NCBI GenBank assembly: GCA_902781705.1 | Contig: CACZKE010000001.1 | Coordinates: 62,001 to 126,000 of the forward strand | Source of the DNA: an uncultured Bacteroidia bacterium | GTDB taxonomy: Bacteria > Bacteroidota > Bacteroidia > Bacteroidales > UBA932 | Direction: 5' to 3' | DNA length: 64,000 nt | In this document: in pieces, positions 35,114 to 43,700 of the stretch | How positions within the stretch are numbered: position 1 is the stretch's first letter | Layout: each line of letters opens with the position of its first letter | Program-made: the position numbers and the translations under genes | Notes under the pieces: generated by a model | Told to the model about the DNA's origin: nothing | Seen by the model: only the letters and a program-made list of their open reading frames with translations | The model's database searches: none

Positions 35114-36508
35114 ATGGCAAGTGTAGTAATCATGCCCAAACAAGGGCAGAGCGTGGAGAGCTGCATCGTTTCCGAGTTCAAAGTGAAGGTCGGGGACGCC
35201 GTGAAGGCGGGCGATGTGCTCTTCGGATACGAAACGGACAAGGCGACCTTCGAGGAGGAAGCCAAGGTCGACGGGACGGTCCTGGCGATCTTCTGGAAGG
35301 ACGGGGACGAGATCCCCTGCCTGGAGAACGTCCTCGTGATCGGCAACCCCGGCGAGTCTTTTGAGGAATTTACGCCTAAGGGCAATGGTGGCGAGACGGC
35401 TTCGGCTCCGGAGAATATACCTTCGGAAACCGCCTCCGCTTCGCTCCGGCCCCTCCCACCGGCAGAGCCGGCGGGCCCCTCCCTCTTATCTGGCCGAGGG
35501 TGGCCAGAGGTTTCCGAAGGTATATCCTCCTCCGGCTCCGCCGTCTCGCCCCGTGCACGAAAGATTGCCAATGAGAAGGGCGTGGATGTGACGAGAATCG
35601 CTGGGAGCGGGCCGTATGGAAGGGTGATTGCCAGGGATGTGGAGGCGGCGGCCGAGGCGCAGGGAAGGCTGACGGGGCTGGCGAAGGCTCGCCTGGCCGA
35701 AGGCGGCCTGGCGTCGCCCGGTGCGGGAACCGGCCTGGCCGGTGCCGTGAAGGGCGCCGACCTGAAGGTTTGGAAGCCCAGCCATACCGACATTGCCGGC
35801 GAAGGTGCCGAGTTCGAGGTGGTGAAGATGTCCAACATGCGCAAACTCATTGCCAAGAGCATGTACAACTCCCTCCAGAACTCTGCCCAACTCACCCACA
35901 TGCTGGGTGCCGACGCGCGCCGGATCCAGGCCCTCCGGAAGAAAGCCAAGAAAGCGCTGGAGGAGGGGAAGGTCGATGCCAACATCACCATCAACGACTT
36001 TGTCTGCTATGCTGTCATCAAGGCCCTGCAGAAGTTCCCGAACCTGAATTCCCACTGCCTGGGCGATGCCATGCGGCTGTTCAAGCCCGTGAATCTGGGC
36101 GTCGCCGTGGATACGGAGCGGGGACTCATGGTCCCGGCCGTGCCGCATGCCGACGAACTTTCCATCGTGGAGCTGTCCAAGCGCCTCAAGAAAGTGGCCG
36201 ACGACAGCAAGAAGGGGAGCATCAATCCCGACCTGCTGTCCCCGGAGGCCGCGTCCTTCACGGTGTCCAACCTGGGCGGATTCGGCGTGGAGTGGTTCAC
36301 CCCCATCATCAACGTGCCGCAGAGCGCCATCCTGGGCGTCGGCACCATCGTCCCGAGGCCGAAGGACCTGGGCGGCGGGGTGTATGCCTTCGTCCCGTAC
36401 ATGGGTCTGAGCCTGACCTACGACCACCGGGCGGTGGACGGCGGTGAAGCCACCCGCTTCCTGAAGCAGGTCGCGGCGGAAATAGAGAATCTCGAGGTGG
36501 AGTTTTAG
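35114..36508 (+). CDS. pdhC: Dihydrolipoamide acyltransferase (E2) of a 2-oxoacid dehydrogenase complex
   Basis: 464 residues. The lipoyl domain carries Lys43 (ETDKATFEEEA); the peripheral-subunit-binding domain is at ~145-178 (SPRARKIANEKGVDVTRIAGSGPYGRV); the catalytic domain ends in the signature TYDHRAVDGG with His438 and Asp442. It transfers the acyl group from lipoate to CoA and forms the core of the complex. The linker between lipoyl and binding domain (residues ~93-146) is encoded by a 161-bp imperfect palindrome, unlike a normal Ala/Pro linker. E3 and the fused E1 follow at once, but three rhamnose genes precede, an unusual setting. Confidence 0.92.
   Translation: MASVVIMPKQGQSVESCIVSEFKVKVGDAVKAGDVLFGYETDKATFEEEAKVDGTVLAIFWKDGDEIPCLENVLVIGNPGESFEEFTPKGNGGETASAPENIPSETASASLRPLPPAEPAGPSLLSGRGWPEVSEGISSSGSAVSPRARKIANEKGVDVTRIAGSGPYGRVIARDVEAAAEAQGRLTGLAKARLAEGGLASPGAGTGLAGAVKGADLKVWKPSHTDIAGEGAEFEVVKMSNMRKLIAKSMYNSLQNSAQLTHMLGADARRIQALRKKAKKALEEGKVDANITINDFVCYAVIKALQKFPNLNSHCLGDAMRLFKPVNLGVAVDTERGLMVPAVPHADELSIVELSKRLKKVADDSKKGSINPDLLSPEAASFTVSNLGGFGVEWFTPIINVPQSAILGVGTIVPRPKDLGGGVYAFVPYMGLSLTYDHRAVDGGEATRFLKQVAAEIENLEVEF
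35390..35550. repeat. Long inverted repeat inside the E2 linker
   Basis: Arms 35390-35431 and 35509-35550 are inverted copies: the outer ten bases (GGCGAGACGG) and the inner seventeen (ATATACCTTCGGAAACC at 35415-35431) pair perfectly with the other arm. The centre (35432-35508) is GC-rich and itself contains CCGGCAGAGCCGG. The reading frame stays open through it. Confidence 0.85.
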
Positions 36509-36533
36509 ATTCTTCACTTCGTTCAGAATGACA
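36507..36533. repeat. Dispersed palindromic repeat (E2-E3 gap)
   Basis: A diverged copy of the family (starts AGATTCTTCACTTCG, ends CAGAATGACA) that overlaps the last bases of the E2 stop codon and occupies most of the 44-nt gap before lpdA. Confidence 0.8.
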
Positions 36534-36552
36534 ATTATACGAAACGATAACG

Positions 36553-37935
36553 ATGTTTGATTTAGCAATTATCGGAGGAGGCCCCGGTGGATACGTGGCG
36601 GCCGGACGGGCCGGTGCGGCTGGTCTCTCCGTAGTCCTTTTCGAGAAAAGGGAACTGGGCGGCGTGTGCCTGAACGAGGGCTGCATCCCCACCAAGACGC
36701 TGCTGTACAGCGCCAAAGTGTATGATTATACCCGCCATGCGGACCAGTATGGCGTCAACGTGGACGGCTCCTCGATCGACTTCGGGGCGATCTTCAAGCG
36801 TAAGCAGAAGGTGGTCAAGAAGCTCGTCGGCGGTGTCAAGGCGCAGATGAAAGGTGCCAAGGTGGAAGTCGTCAAGGGCGAGGCGGTGATCCAGGGCCGG
36901 AGTGCCGAGGGTATCACCATCGTCAGCGGCGAAGCTTCCTATCAGGCCCGCAACCTCCTCATCTGCACGGGTTCCGAGGCGGCCGTTCCGCCGATCCCGG
37001 GCCTTCGTGAGGGCCTCGGTGGCGCCGTGGTCACGAACCGGGAGATCCTCTCCCTGGAGGAGCAGCCGGAGCGCCTGGTCGTCATCGGCGGCGGCGTCAT
37101 CGGCATGGAGTTCGCCAGTTTCTTCAATTCCATCGGCACGAAGGTGACGGTGGTGGAGATGCTCCCGAAGATCCTGGGCCCGCTGGACGATGAGATCAGC
37201 GCGATGCTCCAAGCCCAGTATGAGAAGAAGGGCGTTGAATTCCACCTCAGCTGCAAGGTCGTCGCCGTGGAGGGGAACGATGTCGTCTATGAGGATCCGG
37301 AAGGGAAGACTTGCCGGGCCACCGGCGACAAGATCCTCGTCTCCGTGGGGCGCCGGGCCAATTTCCAGGGCATCGGACTGGAGAACATCGGCGTGGAACT
37401 CGCGCTGAATCCAGCCGGACGTCCTTACGGCATCAAGGTCGATGAGAAGATGCGCACGAACATCCCGAACGTGTATGCGGCGGGCGACGTGACCGGCTTC
37501 TCCATGCTGGCCCATACCGCCTCCCGCGAAGGCGAGGTGGCCGTGAACAACATCCTCGGAAAGGCCGACCGGATGCGCTACGACGCCATTCCGGGCGTGG
37601 TGTACACGAATCCGGAAGTGGCCGGCGCCGGCGTCACCGAAGCCGAGGCCGCGAAGAAGGGCCTGGATTACACCGTCGTCAAGCTTCCCATGGCCTACGC
37701 GGGCCGCTTCGTCGCCGAGAACGAGCGCGGCGAGGGCCTGTGCAAGGTCATCGTGGGCAAGAAATACCATGAGGTGCTGGGCGTCCACATGCTGGGCAAC
37801 CCCTGCTCCGAGATGATCCACAGCGCCTGCATCGCCATCGAGCAGGAAATGACCGTGGAGCAGCTCAAGGAAGTGGTCTTCCCGCACCCGACCGTCTCCG
37901 AAATCCTGAAAGAAACCGTTTTCACCCTGAAATAA
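36553..37935 (+). CDS. lpdA: Dihydrolipoyl dehydrogenase (E3)
   Basis: 460 residues with FAD motif IGGGPGGYVAA at 7-17, redox disulphide Cys39/Cys44 (GGVCLNEGCIPTKT), NAD motif VIGGGVIGMEFASFF and the C-terminal His-Glu pair in FPHPTVSEI. It reoxidises dihydrolipoamide of E2 with NAD+ in the cytoplasm. The gene lies between E2 and E1, 3 nt before E1. Confidence 0.95.
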   Translation: MFDLAIIGGGPGGYVAAGRAGAAGLSVVLFEKRELGGVCLNEGCIPTKTLLYSAKVYDYTRHADQYGVNVDGSSIDFGAIFKRKQKVVKKLVGGVKAQMKGAKVEVVKGEAVIQGRSAEGITIVSGEASYQARNLLICTGSEAAVPPIPGLREGLGGAVVTNREILSLEEQPERLVVIGGGVIGMEFASFFNSIGTKVTVVEMLPKILGPLDDEISAMLQAQYEKKGVEFHLSCKVVAVEGNDVVYEDPEGKTCRATGDKILVSVGRRANFQGIGLENIGVELALNPAGRPYGIKVDEKMRTNIPNVYAAGDVTGFSMLAHTASREGEVAVNNILGKADRMRYDAIPGVVYTNPEVAGAGVTEAEAAKKGLDYTVVKLPMAYAGRFVAENERGEGLCKVIVGKKYHEVLGVHMLGNPCSEMIHSACIAIEQEMTVEQLKEVVFPHPTVSEILKETVFTLK

Positions 37936-37938
37936 GCC

Positions 37939-40419
37939 ATGCCGAAATCCTTATACATCGACCCCAATGAAGTGCTCCGCCCCCAGGAGCACGAGATCAA
38001 GTTCCCGGAAATCCCCGTGATGAAATATGACAAGTCCGTGAAGGACGAACTGGCCGAGGGGAATTTCACGGCCGATGACCTCAAGCGCATCTACCGTGAC
38101 ATGTCCGTCATCCGGGAGTTTGAGACGATGCTGAACCTCGTCAAGACGACGGGTGGCTACAACGGTGTCGCCTACAACAACCCGGGTCCCGCCCACCTTT
38201 CCGCCGGCCAGGAGGCCGCCGCCGTGGGCATGGCTTACAACCTCACCACCGACGACTTCATCTTCGGCAGCCACCGTTCCCACGGCGAAATCCTCGCCAA
38301 GGGTCTCCGTTCCATCGAAATCCTCCCCGAGGAGGACCTGAAGAAGGTGATGGAGGAGTTCTGGGGCGGTGCCACGCTCGCCGTCGCCGGAAAGGGCTTC
38401 GAGGGCTCTACGAAGGAACTCGGCATCCGCTTCCTCCTGTACGGGGCGATGGCGGAGATCTTCGCCCGTACGACCGGCTTCAACAAGGGCCTGGGCGGAT
38501 CCATGCACACGTTCTTCACCCCCTTCGGCATCTATCCGAACAACGCCATCGTGGGCGGTTCCGGTTCCATCGCCGTGGGCGCGGCCCTTTACAAGAAAGT
38601 CAACCGCAAGAAGGGCATCGTCGTCGCCAACCTCGGTGACGGCGCCATGGCCCGCGGCCCGGTCCTGGAAGGCATGACGTTCGCCTCGATGGACCAGTTC
38701 AACACCCTCTGGGAGGGCGACATGAAGGGCGGCCTTCCGATCCTCATCAACGTGATGGACAACCAGTACGCGATGGGCGGCCAGACCCGCGGCGAGACCA
38801 TGGGCTACACCTATCCGGCCCGCCTGGGCGCCGGCTTCAATCCGGAGTCCTGGCACGCCGAGCGCGTGGACGGCTACAACCCGCTCGCGGTCATCGACGC
38901 CTTCCGCCGCAAGAAGGCCCTCCTCGAGAAGAAGGAAGGCCCGTGCCTGCTGGATGTCGTGACCTACCGCTACAGCGGCCATTCCCCGTCCGACCAGTCC
39001 TCTTACCGGACCAAGGAGGAGATGGAGGCCTGGCAGGCCGAGGACTGCATCCTCGGATTCGGCCGGAAACTCGTCGAGGCCGGTGTCGCCACCGAGGCCG
39101 ACCTGGAAGCCATCCAGGCCCATGTGAAGGACGTCATCTTCGAGATGTACAAACTCGCCATCGACGAGACCGTGTCTCCGCGCATGGACCTCGTGAAGGA
39201 CAATGAACTCCTGGGCGAGATGATGTTCTCCAACGGCAGTGTCGATTCCTTCGGCGACGCCACGCCCGAGGTCAATCACCCCATGGCGGAGAATCCGCGG
39301 GTGAAGCAGATAGCCGGCAAGAGCCGCTTCTACAAGGATGCGGAGGGCAAGCCGGTGAGTTCCATGAAGATGTACAACTTCCGCGACGGCGTGTTCGAGG
39401 CCATCGTGGACCGTTTCTACAAGGATTCCTCCCTCATCGCCTACGGTGAGGAGAACCGCGAGTGGGGCGGCGCCTTCGCCGTGTATCGCGGCCTGACCGA
39501 GGCGCTTCCGTACCACCGCCTGTTCAACTCTCCCATCGCGGAGGCGGCCATCATCGGCACGGCCATCGGCTATGCCATGTGCGGCGGCCGGGTGATCCCG
39601 GAAATCATGTACTGCGACTTCCTGGGCTGCTGCGGCGACGAAATCTTCAACCAGCTTCCGAAGTGGCAGGCGATGTCCGGCAACATCCTCAAGATGCCCG
39701 TGGTCGTGCGCGTGTCCGTGGGCTCCAAGTACGGTGCCCAGCACTCGCAGGACTGGACCTCCCTGTGCACTCACATCCCGGGCCTTAAGGTGGTCTTCCC
39801 GGTCACGCCGTACGATGCCAAGGGCCTCATGAACAGCGCCTTGCAGGGAACCGACCCGGTCATCTTCTTCGAGAGCCAGCGCCTGTACGGCATCGGCGAG
39901 CAGTTCCATGAGGGTGGTGTGCCCGAAGGCTATTATGAGATTCCGCTGGGCGAGCCCGACGTGAAGCGCGAAGGCAAGGACGTGACGTTCCTCACCATCG
40001 GCGCGACGCTGTACCGGGCGCTCCAGGCGGCCGACGAACTCAAGGAGAAGTACGGCCTGGAGGCGGAGGTCATCGACGCCCGCACCCTGGTTCCGTTCAA
40101 CTACGAGAAGGTCGTGGAATCCGTGAAGAAGACCGGCCGCATCATCATCGCCGGCGACGCTTCCGCCCGCGGCTCCTACCTGAACGACCTGGCGGCGAAC
40201 ATTACCGACCTGTGCTTCGACTACCTCGATGCGGCGCCGGTGGTCCTGGGTTCCCGCAACTGGATCACGCCGTCGCACGAGCTGGAGGCAGCCTTCTTCC
40301 CGCAGCCGTCCTGGTTCCTGGACGCCATCAACGAGAAGATGATCCCGCTCAAGGATTACGTTCCCGTGAGCAACCAAACCTGCGCGCAGGCGATGCTCCG
40401 TTCCAAGAAGGGCATTTAG
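37939..40419 (+). CDS. Fused alpha-beta E1 of a pyruvate-dehydrogenase-type complex
   Basis: 826 residues. The alpha-like half (about 1-430) has the thiamine diphosphate motif NLGDGAMARGP ... NVMDNQYAMGG (GDG-x~27-N) and SHRSHGEI; the beta-like half (from about 460) has FNSPIAEAAIIGTAIGYAM, FLGCCGDEIFNQ and VIDARTLVPFN. Fusion of the two chains is known in Bacteroidota. It decarboxylates a 2-oxoacid and acetylates E2 lipoate; pyruvate is the likely substrate, but 2-oxobutyrate or branched-chain acids cannot be excluded from sequence. Together with E2 and E3 it completes the complex in the middle of a rhamnose operon. Confidence 0.9.
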   Translation: MPKSLYIDPNEVLRPQEHEIKFPEIPVMKYDKSVKDELAEGNFTADDLKRIYRDMSVIREFETMLNLVKTTGGYNGVAYNNPGPAHLSAGQEAAAVGMAYNLTTDDFIFGSHRSHGEILAKGLRSIEILPEEDLKKVMEEFWGGATLAVAGKGFEGSTKELGIRFLLYGAMAEIFARTTGFNKGLGGSMHTFFTPFGIYPNNAIVGGSGSIAVGAALYKKVNRKKGIVVANLGDGAMARGPVLEGMTFASMDQFNTLWEGDMKGGLPILINVMDNQYAMGGQTRGETMGYTYPARLGAGFNPESWHAERVDGYNPLAVIDAFRRKKALLEKKEGPCLLDVVTYRYSGHSPSDQSSYRTKEEMEAWQAEDCILGFGRKLVEAGVATEADLEAIQAHVKDVIFEMYKLAIDETVSPRMDLVKDNELLGEMMFSNGSVDSFGDATPEVNHPMAENPRVKQIAGKSRFYKDAEGKPVSSMKMYNFRDGVFEAIVDRFYKDSSLIAYGEENREWGGAFAVYRGLTEALPYHRLFNSPIAEAAIIGTAIGYAMCGGRVIPEIMYCDFLGCCGDEIFNQLPKWQAMSGNILKMPVVVRVSVGSKYGAQHSQDWTSLCTHIPGLKVVFPVTPYDAKGLMNSALQGTDPVIFFESQRLYGIGEQFHEGGVPEGYYEIPLGEPDVKREGKDVTFLTIGATLYRALQAADELKEKYGLEAEVIDARTLVPFNYEKVVESVKKTGRIIIAGDASARGSYLNDLAANITDLCFDYLDAAPVVLGSRNWITPSHELEAAFFPQPSWFLDAINEKMIPLKDYVPVSNQTCAQAMLRSKKGI

Positions 40420-40436
40420 TAATACGCAGATTGAAT

Positions 40437-41573
40437 ATGTTAGACGTTAACGCTCATTTGCATACTCCGTACTCGTTCAGTGCCTTCTCTTCGATTGGGG
40501 AGGCACTGGACAAGGCGGCGGAAGAAGGCGTGAAGGTCGTGGGAATCAATGACTTCTACTCTACCGACGGGTATGGGGAGTGGAAGGAAGGATGCGCACG
40601 GAGGGGGCTTTTCCCGCTGTTCGGGATCGAGTTCATCGCGCTGAATGCGGAGGACCAGGCCGCGGGACTGCGGGTCAATGACCCGAACAATCCGGGCCGG
40701 ACGTACATCAGCGGCAAGGGATTGGCGTGCCCGCCCATCCTTTCCGGCGAGCCGCTTCGGCAACTCGAGGCCGTCCGGGCGGAATCCAACGCCCAGGTGG
40801 AGCGCATGTGCGCGAAACTGAACGAGTGGCTGAAGGCCGAAGGTTACGGTATCGTGTTGGATTTCAAGGAGATCCGGGAGAAACTCACGATGGGCTCCAT
40901 CCGTGAGCGGCACCTGGCGAAGGCGCTTCGCCTGGCGCTGGAGAGATGCAGATGCCCGGTCGGAGCCGGGCATGACGTCCTCCCCGACAGTAACAAGCAC
41001 AACGTCATCCCCGACCAAAACAAGCACAACGTCATCCCCGACCTGATCGGGGATCCCGCCACCATCGAGAACACCCTCCGCAGCAAACTCCTCAAGGCTG
41101 GAGGCCCGGCCTTCGTGCCCGAAGATCCGAAGGCGTTCCTGCCCATGGAAACGGTCCAGCGCATCATCGAGGCAGCGGGCGGCATTCCTACCTATCCGTT
41201 CCTGGCCGATGATGCGAAGGGGCATTTCACGGACTTCGAGGGGGATCTGCAGCAGGCGGCCGATACGCTCAAAAAGCGTGGCTTCCGCAGCGTGGAGTTC
41301 ATTACGACGCGCAACACGACGGCCGTGCTGGAGCAGTATGCCGGCTATCTGGAGGACGAGGGTTTCATCGTGACCTTCGGCTCCGAGCACAACACCCCGG
41401 CGATGGAGCCCATCCGGCTCCGGACCCGCGACGCTGCGGAACTGTCCCCGAAGCTCAAGGCTATCAACTGGCGCGGTGCCTGCGCCGTGGCGGCCCATCA
41501 GGCCGGCAAGGACAGCATCGCCGCCGGTGAGGATTTGATTTCTTCTGTCATTTCGAGCGAAGGCGAAGCCTGA
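40437..41573 (+). CDS. PHP-domain metal-dependent phosphoesterase-like protein with repeat-derived insert
   Basis: 378 residues starting at ATG 40437, 17 nt after the E1 stop; the frame is open further upstream but only inside E1. HLHTPYSF (His7, His9) and INDFYSTDGYGEW are the PHP N-terminal metal motif; FGSEHNTP near 320 is another likely metal site. Residues ~172-207 (CPVGAGHDVLPDSNKHNVIP...) are encoded by dispersed repeat sequence, and the last residues (SSVISSEGEA) and stop codon come from another repeat. The function is unknown; location between PDH and the bifunctional aldolase points to sugar-phosphate metabolism. Loss of function by the insertions is possible, though the frame is intact. 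Confidence 0.78.
   Translation: MLDVNAHLHTPYSFSAFSSIGEALDKAAEEGVKVVGINDFYSTDGYGEWKEGCARRGLFPLFGIEFIALNAEDQAAGLRVNDPNNPGRTYISGKGLACPPILSGEPLRQLEAVRAESNAQVERMCAKLNEWLKAEGYGIVLDFKEIREKLTMGSIRERHLAKALRLALERCRCPVGAGHDVLPDSNKHNVIPDQNKHNVIPDLIGDPATIENTLRSKLLKAGGPAFVPEDPKAFLPMETVQRIIEAAGGIPTYPFLADDAKGHFTDFEGDLQQAADTLKKRGFRSVEFITTRNTTAVLEQYAGYLEDEGFIVTFGSEHNTPAMEPIRLRTRDAAELSPKLKAINWRGACAVAAHQAGKDSIAAGEDLISSVISSEGEA
40952..41052. repeat. GTCATCCCCGAC-type repeat cluster inserted in the PHP gene
   Basis: It contains a palindrome ATGCCCGG-tcggag-CCGGGCAT (40952-40973), two 25-nt direct copies (40992-41016 and 41019-41043, each ending GTCATCCCCGACC) and a palindrome CCCCGA-cctga-TCGGGG (41036-41052). 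This resembles a known class of dispersed intergenic bacterial repeats but here lies inside an open frame. Confidence 0.85.
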
Positions 41574-41585
41574 GTCGAGAAATCT
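41546..41585. repeat. Dispersed palindromic repeat overlapping the PHP gene stop
   Basis: Begins TGTCATTTCGAGCGAAGG and ends CGAGAAATCT. The TGA stop (41571-41573) lies inside, so the repeat supplies the last eight or nine residues of the PHP protein. Confidence 0.85.
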
Positions 41586-41594
41586 GAAAGGAAT

Positions 41595-43541
41595 ATGGAA
41601 ACGAGTATTCAAAAACTGATTGACATCTCCCGCAAGTACGGTGCCGACTCCCGCTTTGTCATCGCCGGGGGGGGGAACACCTCCTACAAGAGTGTCGACC
41701 GGCTGTGGGTGAAGGCCAGCGGCCACGCCCTGGCCACCATCGGCGAGGACGGATTCGCCGTCCTGGACCGGTCGAAACTCAATCCGATGGGGGAGAAGGA
41801 GTACAGTGCCGATGTCGCCGAGCGGGAGGCCCAGGTGAAGGAAGACCTGGCAATGGCCTGCATCACGAAGGACCGCCGTCCTTCCGTGGAGACCTCCCTG
41901 CACAACTGTATGGGCTTTGCCTATGTCGTGCACCTGCATCCGACCCTGGTGAACGGCCTGATGTGCTCCAACGAAGCGGCCCAGACCTGCACGGGTCTCT
42001 TCCCGGATGCCCTCTACATCGAATATACCGACCCCGGTTATACCCTCTTCAAGAAGGTGTACGAACGGATCAAGGCCTACAAGGCCATCCGGGGCCGGGA
42101 GCCCCAGGTCATCTTCCTGCAGAACCACGGCGTCTTCGTCGCGGCCGACACGACGGAGGAGATTGACCGGATCTATGCCGACATGATGGCCAGGCTGGAA
42201 CAGTGCGTGAAACCGCTTCCGGACGGCGTGGGCGAGAAAGTCCCCGCCTCGGTCACGGAAATCATCCCGGCCATCCGGCAGATCCTTTCCCGCGGCGGAC
42301 GTGGCCTCAAGACCCTGCAAGTCACCCGGAACGCGCTGGTGGACCGTTTTCTGGAGAATCCGGAGGCGGTGCTCCTTCCGTTCACCCCGGACATCATCGT
42401 CTATTGCAAGAGCGAATATATCGTCCTGGATTCCGACGACCTCGTGAAGGAGGCCGAGGAGAAAATCGAGGCCTACGTCGCCCGGCGTGGACATACGCCC
42501 AAGGTTCTGCTGGTCAAGGGCATCGGCCTTGTGGCCGTGGGCGACAGCGCCAAGAACGCCGGCATCATCACCGAGGTCTTCCTGGATGCGATGAAGGTTG
42601 CGTTCTACGCAGGCAGTTTCGGCGGCGCCCATGGGATGGAGCCCGCCTGGATCGACTTCATCGACAACTGGGAAGTGGAGAACTACCGCCGCAAGGTGGC
42701 TTCCGGCGCCTCCGCCGGCCGGGTCGAGGGCCGGACCATCATCGTGACGGGTGCCGCCCAGGGCTTCGGCGAGGGCATCGCCCGCGAACTGATGGCCCAG
42801 GGAGCCAACATCGTCGTGGCGGACCTGAATGAGGTGACCGGTGCGGCCACCGCCGCCTCCCTGAACGAGAGTGCCCGGAACAACCGCGCCATCTTCGTCA
42901 AGACCAACGTGGAGGGCATGGACAGTCTCCAGAACCTCATGAAGCAGACCATCCTGAACTTCGGTGCGCTGGACGTCTTCGTTTCCAACGCGGGCGTTCT
43001 TCGTGCCGGCGGCCTGGAGGCCATGACGCCGGAGAACTTCGAGTTCGTCACGAAGATCAACTACCAGGCCTACTTCTACTGCGCCAAGGTGGCCTCCCAC
43101 ATCATGAAGATCGAGACCGCGGCCGATCCGGAATACTTCGCCGATATCGTCCAGGTCAACTCCAAGAGCGGCCTCCGCGGCTCCAAGGCGAATTTCGCCT
43201 ACGCCGGCGGCAAGTTCGGCGGCATCGGCCTCACCCAGTCCTTCGCCCTGGAACTCGCCCCCTTCCGTGTGAAGGTGAACAGCATCTGCCCGGGCAACTT
43301 CTACGACGGTCCCCTCTGGAGCAATCCCGAAAACGGCCTGTTCGTCCAGTACCTCGCCGCCGGCAAGGTCCCCGGCGCCAAGACCGTCCAGGACGTCAAG
43401 GACTTCTACCTCGCCCAGGTCCCCATGCGCAAGGGCTGCACCCCGGCCGATGTCACCAAGGCCATCCTCTACGCCATCGACCAGACCGGCGAGACCGGCC
43501 AGGCGATTCCTGTCACCGGCGGCCAGGTGATGCTTGCTTGA
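41595..43541 (+). CDS. Bifunctional class II aldolase / short-chain dehydrogenase (RhaEW-like)
   Basis: 648 residues. The N-terminal ~390 residues are a class II aldolase domain with GGGNTSYK at 25-32, the zinc pair His113-x-His115 (VHLHPTL) and the third ligand in QNHGVF. The C-terminal domain is a short-chain dehydrogenase with TGAAQGFGEG, NAGVL and the catalytic Tyr-x3-Lys in YAGGK. Enzymes of this layout split rhamnulose-1-phosphate to DHAP and L-lactaldehyde and oxidise the lactaldehyde; the rhamnose context supports that, although the N-terminus differs from the classical family and another ketose-phosphate is possible. It starts 9 nt after a repeat. Confidence 0.85.
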   Translation: METSIQKLIDISRKYGADSRFVIAGGGNTSYKSVDRLWVKASGHALATIGEDGFAVLDRSKLNPMGEKEYSADVAEREAQVKEDLAMACITKDRRPSVETSLHNCMGFAYVVHLHPTLVNGLMCSNEAAQTCTGLFPDALYIEYTDPGYTLFKKVYERIKAYKAIRGREPQVIFLQNHGVFVAADTTEEIDRIYADMMARLEQCVKPLPDGVGEKVPASVTEIIPAIRQILSRGGRGLKTLQVTRNALVDRFLENPEAVLLPFTPDIIVYCKSEYIVLDSDDLVKEAEEKIEAYVARRGHTPKVLLVKGIGLVAVGDSAKNAGIITEVFLDAMKVAFYAGSFGGAHGMEPAWIDFIDNWEVENYRRKVASGASAGRVEGRTIIVTGAAQGFGEGIARELMAQGANIVVADLNEVTGAATAASLNESARNNRAIFVKTNVEGMDSLQNLMKQTILNFGALDVFVSNAGVLRAGGLEAMTPENFEFVTKINYQAYFYCAKVASHIMKIETAADPEYFADIVQVNSKSGLRGSKANFAYAGGKFGGIGLTQSFALELAPFRVKVNSICPGNFYDGPLWSNPENGLFVQYLAAGKVPGAKTVQDVKDFYLAQVPMRKGCTPADVTKAILYAIDQTGETGQAIPVTGGQVMLA

Positions 43542-43561
43542 GTTTGTTTGTGGAAACACTT

Positions 43562-43683
43562 AGATTTCTCCACGCGCTTCGCTTGGTCGAAATGACAGAA
43601 AAGTGTTGCTTGGTCGAAATGACGGGACGGAATGATGTCATTGTCATTTTGAGCGGAGACCGAAGGTCGGAGTCGAAAAATCT
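43562..43683. repeat. Cluster of three dispersed repeat copies
   Basis: A near-complete copy at 43562-43597 (AGATTTCTCCACGCGC...AATGACA), a half copy at 43608-43623 (GCTTGGTCGAAATGAC) and an inverted copy at 43642-43683 (TGTCATTTTGAGCGG...AAAATCT). They fill the 159-nt gap and leave no obvious promoter. Confidence 0.82.
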
Positions 43684-43700
43684 AAATATTAGCTAAGAAT

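Noticed and set aside
40992-41043. Two 25-nt direct repeats considered as a minimal CRISPR
   Set aside because: Units are adjacent with a 2-nt spacing, no spacers, no cas genes, and they match a dispersed repeat class.
40440-43559. A 1,039-codon minus-strand frame across the PHP and aldolase genes
   Set aside because: It spans two real genes and a repeat-filled gap, and its translation shows no domain; it is a composition artefact. The same holds for long antisense frames at 22292-25207, 25330-27714, 37951-40377 and 57366-60305.
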